10,924 nt of DNA from positions 1-10,924 of the forward strand of contig CAYZDV010000067.1 in the NCBI GenBank assembly GCA_964477275.1. The letters are read 5' to 3'. Within the stretch, counting starts at the first letter, position 1, and every line of letters begins with the position of its first letter. The position numbers were made by a program, and so were the translations under genes. The stretch is from CAYZDV01 sp964477275. GTDB lineage: Bacteria > Acidobacteriota > Aminicenantia > Aminicenantales > Aminicenantaceae. Positions 6,745 through 10,924 of this stretch are shown here, piece after piece. Under the pieces are notes generated by a model. That model was not told the DNA's origin, ran no database searches, and saw only the letters and a list, made by a program, of their open reading frames with translations.

Positions 6745-9279
6745 ATGAAATGCCCTCACTGCGCTTCTGAAAACCCTGAAGACACGAAGTTCTGCGGGAA
6801 TTGCGGGGCCAGTCTCCGGCTTTCCACGGATATTTCCGAACCGCCGACAGCAACGGCTGAGACGGCCTTTAGAGAATTGACGAGGGGGACCATTCTGGCG
6901 GGGCGGTATGAGGTCATCGAGCCGCTGGGCAGAGGAGGCATGGGAAACGTCTACAGAGTGTTCGATAAGAAGCTCAATGAGGATATCGCACTGAAACTTC
7001 TCCACCCCGCCATTGCTGTGGACGAGAACGCGATCACACGTTTCAAGAACGAGCTGAAATTTGCCAGAAAAATCGTCCACAAGAACGTTTGCCGGATGTA
7101 TGACCTCAGCGGAGAAGAAGAAACTCCCTTTATCACCATGGAATACGTGCCCGGGGAGAACTTGAAGAGCGTGATCCGGATGCTGGGACAGTTGAGCGGG
7201 GGAAGGGCGGTCTCCATCGCCAAACAGATATGCGAAGGGCTGGCTGAGGCGCACAGCCTGGGTATCATCCATCGGGATTTAAAGCCGCGCAACATCATGA
7301 TCGACAAAGATGGCAACGCCCGGGTCATGGATTTCGGGATCGCCCGCTTCCTGAAGGCCGAAGGGATCACCGGCGATGGCCTCATGGTCGGCACTCCCGA
7401 ATACATGTCTCCCGAGCAGGTCAAGGGAGAAAAGGCTGACCAGCGTTCTGATATCTATTCACTGGGAGTCATTCTCTTCGAAATGGTGACCGGCGCTCTC
7501 CCCTTCGAAGGAGACACCTCTTTAAGCATCGCTCTGAAGCACAGCACAGAACTCCCCCCGGACCCCCGGGGATTCAATGCCCGGATTCCTGCAGCGCTCA
7601 GCCGGGTGATCCTGAAGTGTCTGGAGAAAGATAAAGAGAGGCGGTATCAAAACGTGGATGAGCTGTTTTCTGAGATGGACAGGATCGAAAAAGAGGCCGC
7701 TGGCGAAGGCAGGGTTTTCAGAGAGAGAAAAACAAAAGACGCGATCCGGATAAGGAAGCCCCGGTCCCTATTGTGGCCGGCCGTCATCGTCGCAGTCATG
7801 ATCGGCGTCCTGGGCTATGGTGTTGTGAGCAGAATTCTCCAGCCGGGTGGCGTCAGATGGAAGAGCTCGATGGCGGTCCTTCCTTTTGAGGACCTCAGCC
7901 CGGAGAAAGACCAGAGTGCTCTGTGCTTCGAGATGACCATCGCTGTCATCAACAAACTCTCGCTGGTCGAGGGATTAAGGGTCCCCCCGGAACGGTCGGT
8001 CCGGAACTACATGAATACTAAAAAAGATCTCAGAAAGATCGGACAGGAACTGGACGTCAAGGTTCTCCTGGTCCCCCATCTCAAAAAGGAGAACAGCAAG
8101 ATTCATATTACCGCTCAACTGGTCAATGCCGGAGATGACTCTGTCATCACTCCTTTCGAATACAGGACAGACTTCGGCCATCTTTACGAAGTTCAGGACA
8201 CATTGACAAAAGACATCGCTCTGACCCTGGGAGTTCACCTCAGTGATGAAAAGCTGCTCGCCTACAAAAAAAGGGAAACGGAGAACCCCGATGCATATGC
8301 CATGTATATACTGGGAAGCTATTTTGAAAAAAAATATGAGATCGACGGCAGCGAGGAAGATTTTCGAACGGCCGTCGAAGCCTACCGGAAAGCGGCTGAA
8401 ATGGACCCTGCGTATCCTCTGCCGTTCCGGGGGCTGGGGAACATTTTCGAATACCGGTTCAACATCAAAGGAAAGGAACAGGAAGACCTCTATTCGATGT
8501 TTGAGAATTATCGAAAGGCGTACGAATTAGGTCCGAATTTTGCCGAATCGAATATCGCCATGGGATGGGTGTATTTTTATCAGCTCGACAATGACTCGGC
8601 TTTCGCGCATTTTCAGAAAGCCTACGAGATTGAGCCCAACAATCCCTCGGTGAATTTTGATATCGGCTCCTTTCTCAAAAGCATCGGCCTCTTCCACAAG
8701 GCGAGGGAATTTTATTCCCGCACCATTGAGCTGGACCCTTCACACGTTTGGGCGCACAGGCTTCGTGCCGAATGTTCGATGCAAATCGGAGAATACCAGA
8801 GGGCTTTTACTGAACTGAAGAAAGCCGCAGAAATATCCCCGAATGATCCGGAAATCTTCTTGCGATTTGTCCAGCTTTTCATTTTCATGAAAGACGGCAA
8901 GGAAGCGGAGAATGCCCTGACCCGGGCCGAGAAGCTGAATCCAGAGCACCGGTTTATCAAGTATCATCGAGCCTGGCTGTTCGCCGCCAGGGGCGAAAAA
9001 GAAACATCGCTTGAGCTCATTCAGGATGCCGACCCCTACCATTACCTGGTGACGAGTATCTATGCCCTTCTGGGGATGAAGGAAGAGGCGATTATGAAGA
9101 TCAACGAAGGGATGGAGGTCGGTTTCAAGAAACAGAAACAGTACCTCTATCCCTACCCTCTGCTGGAAAACAATCCCTGTTATGAAAGCCTGCGCGGCGA
9201 TCCGCGGTTTGTCGAAATTTTAAGAAAGGCAAAGACAGATTATAACGAAAAGTTAAAAAAATACACAAGGATAGGATAA
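6745..9279 (+). CDS. Membrane Ser/Thr protein kinase with zinc ribbon, TolB-like and TPR domains
   Basis: An 844-residue protein. Order: zinc ribbon with C3, C6, C17, C20 (CPHC...CGNC); a Hanks-type kinase domain about 54-312 with Gly loop GRGGMGNV (62-69), ATP lysine K84, catalytic HRDLKPRN (176-183, D178), DFG (196-198) and GTPEYMSPE (216-224); one transmembrane helix about 341-363; a TolB/FlgO-like domain about 374-495 starting SSMAVLPFEDLSPEKD; then TPR-type helical repeats about 515-770. All catalytic residues are present, so it should be active. Zinc ribbon and kinase are predicted cytoplasmic; the TolB-like and TPR part should lie outside the inner membrane, as a sensor or protein scaffold. 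The TolB-like part is atypical: the usual DGMTEEI-like stretch reads CFEMTIAVINKL (394-405). Own promoter, divergent from the four-gene operon, and probably cotranscribed with the exported protein gene 37 bases downstream. Ligand and targets unknown. Confidence 0.92.
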   Translation: MKCPHCASENPEDTKFCGNCGASLRLSTDISEPPTATAETAFRELTRGTILAGRYEVIEPLGRGGMGNVYRVFDKKLNEDIALKLLHPAIAVDENAITRFKNELKFARKIVHKNVCRMYDLSGEEETPFITMEYVPGENLKSVIRMLGQLSGGRAVSIAKQICEGLAEAHSLGIIHRDLKPRNIMIDKDGNARVMDFGIARFLKAEGITGDGLMVGTPEYMSPEQVKGEKADQRSDIYSLGVILFEMVTGALPFEGDTSLSIALKHSTELPPDPRGFNARIPAALSRVILKCLEKDKERRYQNVDELFSEMDRIEKEAAGEGRVFRERKTKDAIRIRKPRSLLWPAVIVAVMIGVLGYGVVSRILQPGGVRWKSSMAVLPFEDLSPEKDQSALCFEMTIAVINKLSLVEGLRVPPERSVRNYMNTKKDLRKIGQELDVKVLLVPHLKKENSKIHITAQLVNAGDDSVITPFEYRTDFGHLYEVQDTLTKDIALTLGVHLSDEKLLAYKKRETENPDAYAMYILGSYFEKKYEIDGSEEDFRTAVEAYRKAAEMDPAYPLPFRGLGNIFEYRFNIKGKEQEDLYSMFENYRKAYELGPNFAESNIAMGWVYFYQLDNDSAFAHFQKAYEIEPNNPSVNFDIGSFLKSIGLFHKAREFYSRTIELDPSHVWAHRLRAECSMQIGEYQRAFTELKKAAEISPNDPEIFLRFVQLFIFMKDGKEAENALTRAEKLNPEHRFIKYHRAWLFAARGEKETSLELIQDADPYHYLVTSIYALLGMKEEAIMKINEGMEVGFKKQKQYLYPYPLLENNPCYESLRGDPRFVEILRKAKTDYNEKLKKYTRIG

Positions 9280-9316
9280 GCAATATAATTCAGGAGAATA
9301 TAACAAGGAGGAAGTT

Positions 9317-9928
9317 ATGAAATCAAGGGAGTACAGGATTCTGTCAGTTGCCCTCATTTTCTTCGGCCTTGCTGTTCTGTCAAATCCGGCGGTCACAGAT
9401 GTCCAGAGAGAACAAGGGCCATCGAAATTCGTGGAGCTCGTGATACTGGACCGGGGAATGGAGCCCGAGGCCTATGCAGAGAAAATCATGAGCCTCGAAA
9501 AGGCGATGACAGAACACCATGGCCGGCTTACGCAGTATTTTAAAAAAGGGGATTTCCGGGTGATGGCTGATGTCTGCGAAAGACGGGGGATGGTTCTGAT
9601 TGCCTCGGATTACAGAAGAATAAGAGGGAGAGACGAGCTTGCCCGATACTGGCATGACGTCTGGCACCAGGCTAAAAAAGCGGCCGAAGCGGAGAAGGCG
9701 GACTTCGAGCTGGAATTCCAGACGGTGAGAATTTTTGTGACAGATGCGATGGGTGAGAAGGAGGTTTACCTGGAGAACATTGGCAGAGAAGCACCTGTCG
9801 ACTGCGTCGCCCATGAAATTTTCAAATTCAGGGTCAAGATTATCAAGAAAGGCGAAACGGTCAACAATCAAACAGGGACAGGAACCGATAGCTTTCTCCA
9901 CCGGCACTCGTGTGACTGGGAAGCATGA
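9317..9928 (+). CDS. Exported DUF4440/SnoaL-like small protein
   Basis: A 203-residue protein with a strong ribosome site (AAGGAGG 9305-9311, 5 bases before ATG). The N-terminus looks like a signal peptide or anchor: basic residues, then a hydrophobic stretch ILSVALIFFGLAVL (8-21), with possible cleavage near 25. A helical segment about 50-75 leads into a cystatin-like alpha+beta domain (about 75-195) with KKGDFRVMADVC, GRDELARYW and HEIFKFRVKI, resembling DUF4440/SnoaL-like proteins (NTF2-like fold). These are small ligand pockets or hydrolase-like proteins; function cannot be deduced. The tail NNQTGTGTDSFLHRHSCDWEA first looked frame-shifted but probably belongs to the domain's last strands. 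It follows the kinase gene by 37 bases with no terminator seen between, so likely the same transcript. It might serve in the periplasm with the kinase's outer region (inference). Confidence 0.7.
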   Translation: MKSREYRILSVALIFFGLAVLSNPAVTDVQREQGPSKFVELVILDRGMEPEAYAEKIMSLEKAMTEHHGRLTQYFKKGDFRVMADVCERRGMVLIASDYRRIRGRDELARYWHDVWHQAKKAAEAEKADFELEFQTVRIFVTDAMGEKEVYLENIGREAPVDCVAHEIFKFRVKIIKKGETVNNQTGTGTDSFLHRHSCDWEA

Positions 9929-9958
9929 GGACATAAAAGCTCCGTTTGTCCCGGCAGT

Positions 9959-10585
9959 TTATTTTCCGTGTGCTTCTCCGCTCTCGAGTTCCGAAAAACC
10001 GGCAGAAATGATCAACTTGAAGGCTTCATTGATGCTGATGGCCAGAGGCTTTACTTTATCCTCGGGAACGACGCAGAAAAATCCTGAAGTCGGATTGGGA
10101 GTGGTCGGGATAAAGACCTTCAACATTCTCTTGCCTTCGGCATTGCCCAAGATGGAGGAGGCATCGCCTGTCACAAAGCCGATAAAATACAGCCCTTTGA
10201 TGGGATAATCGATCAGGACAACTTCAGAAAAGAGCTTTTTTTCGCCGACGATACCGGTAGTGAGATGCTTCACTCCCTGGTAGATCGTTTTCACAAAAGG
10301 GATCCTGGCCAGGATGATTTCGCCCAGGCCGAAAATTTTCTTTCCGACGATGTTGCTTGTGATGGCGCCGACAAAGATGATCAAGGCAAGAGCGACGAGG
10401 AGCTCAATGCCGAAGTAGGGAAAATACGTTCGCGGCTGCAGGACGGGTGGCAGCAGGTGAAAGGTGCCGTTGATCAGGTTAACGAAAGCCTTGATGACCA
10501 GGATGGTAATCCACAGGGGAATGATGACGATCATTCCGGTCACAAAGTAATAGCGCAAAATTTTCATCGGTTTATTCCTGGACAT
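9959..10585 (-). CDS. DUF502 family inner-membrane protein
   Basis: A 208-residue membrane protein from ATG 10585. Two hydrophobic helices (about 10-35 and 57-79) are followed by a soluble C-terminal part with RIPFVKTIYQGVKH (94-107), the conserved FIPTTPNPTSGFF (158-170) and VVPEDKV (172-178). This matches the DUF502 family, conserved two-helix membrane proteins with no settled function. The start is set by AAGGAGG (10593-10599), 7 bases before ATG 10585. The frame is open to ATG 10639, but that codon has no ribosome site and the added 18 residues are unlike a DUF502 start. It converges with the exported protein gene; only 30 bases separate the stops. Confidence 0.88.
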   Translation of the reverse strand: MSRNKPMKILRYYFVTGMIVIIPLWITILVIKAFVNLINGTFHLLPPVLQPRTYFPYFGIELLVALALIIFVGAITSNIVGKKIFGLGEIILARIPFVKTIYQGVKHLTTGIVGEKKLFSEVVLIDYPIKGLYFIGFVTGDASSILGNAEGKRMLKVFIPTTPNPTSGFFCVVPEDKVKPLAISINEAFKLIISAGFSELESGEAHGK

Positions 10586-10592
10586 AATTTGT

Positions 10593-10599
10593 CCTCCTT
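10593..10599 (-). promoter_or_regulatory. Ribosome binding site fixing the DUF502 start
   Basis: AAGGAGG on the minus strand, 7 bases upstream of ATG 10585. It excludes the upstream ATG at 10639, which lacks such a site. Confidence 0.8.
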
Positions 10600-10647
10600 C
10601 TCGATTTCTGAAGTCATGGGCCTGCGGCTCTGGATTCAATTCCGTAT

Positions 10648-10676
10648 ATTTTAAGGGTTAGCATTCACAAATGCAA
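10648..10676 (-). promoter_or_regulatory. Candidate promoter of the DUF502 gene
   Basis: Minus strand TTGCAT (10671-10676), 17-base spacer, TAAAAT (10648-10653). The -10 fits 5 of 6 positions, the -35 only 3 of 6. A small inverted repeat GCATT-CACA-AATGC (10661-10674) overlaps the -35 region. The leader would be about 55 bases. Confidence 0.35.
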
Positions 10677-10730
10677 ATCGCCGAACGTGTTTTCGATGCA
10701 TCCAGCCTGACCCTCTCTCCCTATCCTCCG

Positions 10731-10781
10731 CCACGGAAAAAAGATTCTTGCCTACTTTCTGGAAGAAACTTTTTTCCGGGG
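10731..10781. repeat. Long inverted repeat with A/T-rich arms (hairpin)
   Basis: Core arms GGAAAAAAGATTCTT (10735-10749) and AAGAAACTTTTTTCC (10763-10777) pair at 14 of 15 positions, with a single A-A mismatch and a 13-base loop. Adding the flanks (CCAC / GGGG) gives 17 pairs over 19 positions. It lies upstream of the DUF502 promoter in a gene-free region. It is not a standard terminator, because the T run lies inside the arm. It could be a cruciform, a protein site, a dispersed repeat or part of a small RNA. Confidence 0.55.
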
Positions 10782-10804
10782 GAATGGTCATTTCCTTTGA
10801 AAAT

Positions 10805-10913
10805 AGGATGGGTGGCATGGGGTGCTCCTCCGCACGCCCGCAGCGGAAGGGCCCCACTGGGGGATGGGTGGAGCGAGGACGGACGGGGGACACCCCATGA
10901 CAGGACCCATCCT
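10805..10913. repeat. GC-rich imperfect inverted repeat, about 109 bp, possible structured RNA
   Basis: Outer arms AGGATGGGT (10805-10813) and ACCCATCCT (10905-10913) pair perfectly over 9 bp. Next, CATGGGGTG (10816-10824) and CACCCCATG (10891-10899) pair perfectly over 9 bp, separated from the outer stem by a small internal loop (GG against ACAGG). Inside are possible sub-stems: TCCGC/GCGGA (10829-10843), CCCC-ACT-GGGG (10853-10863) and GCTCC/GGAGC. GGATGGGTGG occurs twice in direct orientation (10806-10815, 10862-10871). No matching RNA family recognised. The element and the AT hairpin before it fill most of the gene-free tail of the window. Confidence 0.5.
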
Positions 10914-10924
10914 TAAAGTATATT

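Noticed and set aside
9284..9289. Perfect TATAAT before the exported protein gene
   Set aside because: No acceptable -35 box lies 16-18 bases upstream, and the stretch is AT-rich. Cotranscription with the kinase is simpler.
9841..9928. Possible frameshift at the end of the DUF4440-type gene
   Set aside because: Other frames give no better continuation, and the tail (NNQTGTGT...HRHSCDWEA) fits a last-strand pattern for such proteins.
9929..9958. Bidirectional terminator between the convergent genes
   Set aside because: The 30-base gap holds no convincing hairpin with a T run.
10805..10913. SRP (4.5S) RNA or cobalamin riboswitch
   Set aside because: GGAAGGG and CCACTGG fragments are present, but the diagnostic SRP tetraloop/AGCAGCC context and the ordered cobalamin boxes are absent.

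Overview
The window looks like chromosome from a mesophilic, moderately GC-rich bacterium. The best taxonomic hint is the kinase gene at 6745-9279. Its order (zinc ribbon, Ser/Thr kinase, one membrane helix, TolB-like domain, TPR repeats), followed by a small exported DUF4440-type protein, is a style I associate with Acidobacteriota and Candidatus Aminicenantes. That placement is inference from memory, not a search. I see no rRNA, tRNA, CRISPR array, transposase or phage gene.

Layout. (a) 1-545, minus: the 5' part of a NIF3/DUF34-like metal-binding protein gene, cut by the window edge, with its own promoter at 603-631. (b) 730-6511, minus: a compact four-gene operon. In transcription order it encodes a threonine-synthase-like PLP enzyme, a DUF1611/DgcN-like P-loop protein, an 804-residue fusion of a QueC-like PP-loop ATPase and a creatininase-type amidohydrolase, and a dipeptide-epimerase-like enolase-superfamily enzyme. 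Junctions are a 4-base overlap, a 12-base gap and an 11- or 47-base gap. A strong promoter lies at 6540-6568. (c) 6512-6744: a divergent regulatory region with two sigma70-like promoters facing away from each other and a perfect 8-bp inverted repeat between them. (d) 6745-9928, plus: the receptor-type kinase gene and the small exported protein gene. (e) 9959-10585, minus: a DUF502 membrane protein gene, convergent with (d). (f) 10586-10924: no gene, but two long inverted repeats able to form sizeable hairpins.

The four-gene operon is the most interesting part. It combines activation chemistry (PP-loop ATPase), amide hydrolysis (creatininase fold), alpha-carbon epimerisation (enolase superfamily), a PLP beta/gamma-type enzyme and a DUF1611 protein. 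DUF1611 and an epimerase-like enolase are paired in the described DgcN/DgcA D-glutamate pathway. The fused ATPase-amidohydrolase and the PLP enzyme are not part of that route as I know it, so this may be an uncharacterised pathway making or breaking a small peptide or modified amino acid. The substrate cannot be read from the sequence.

Two annotation points matter. The epimerase gene has a perfect Shine-Dalgarno site placed for an ACG codon 12 codons upstream of its first ATG, so its true N-terminus probably differs from a standard call. The DUF502 gene should start at 10585 rather than at the more upstream ATG at 10639.
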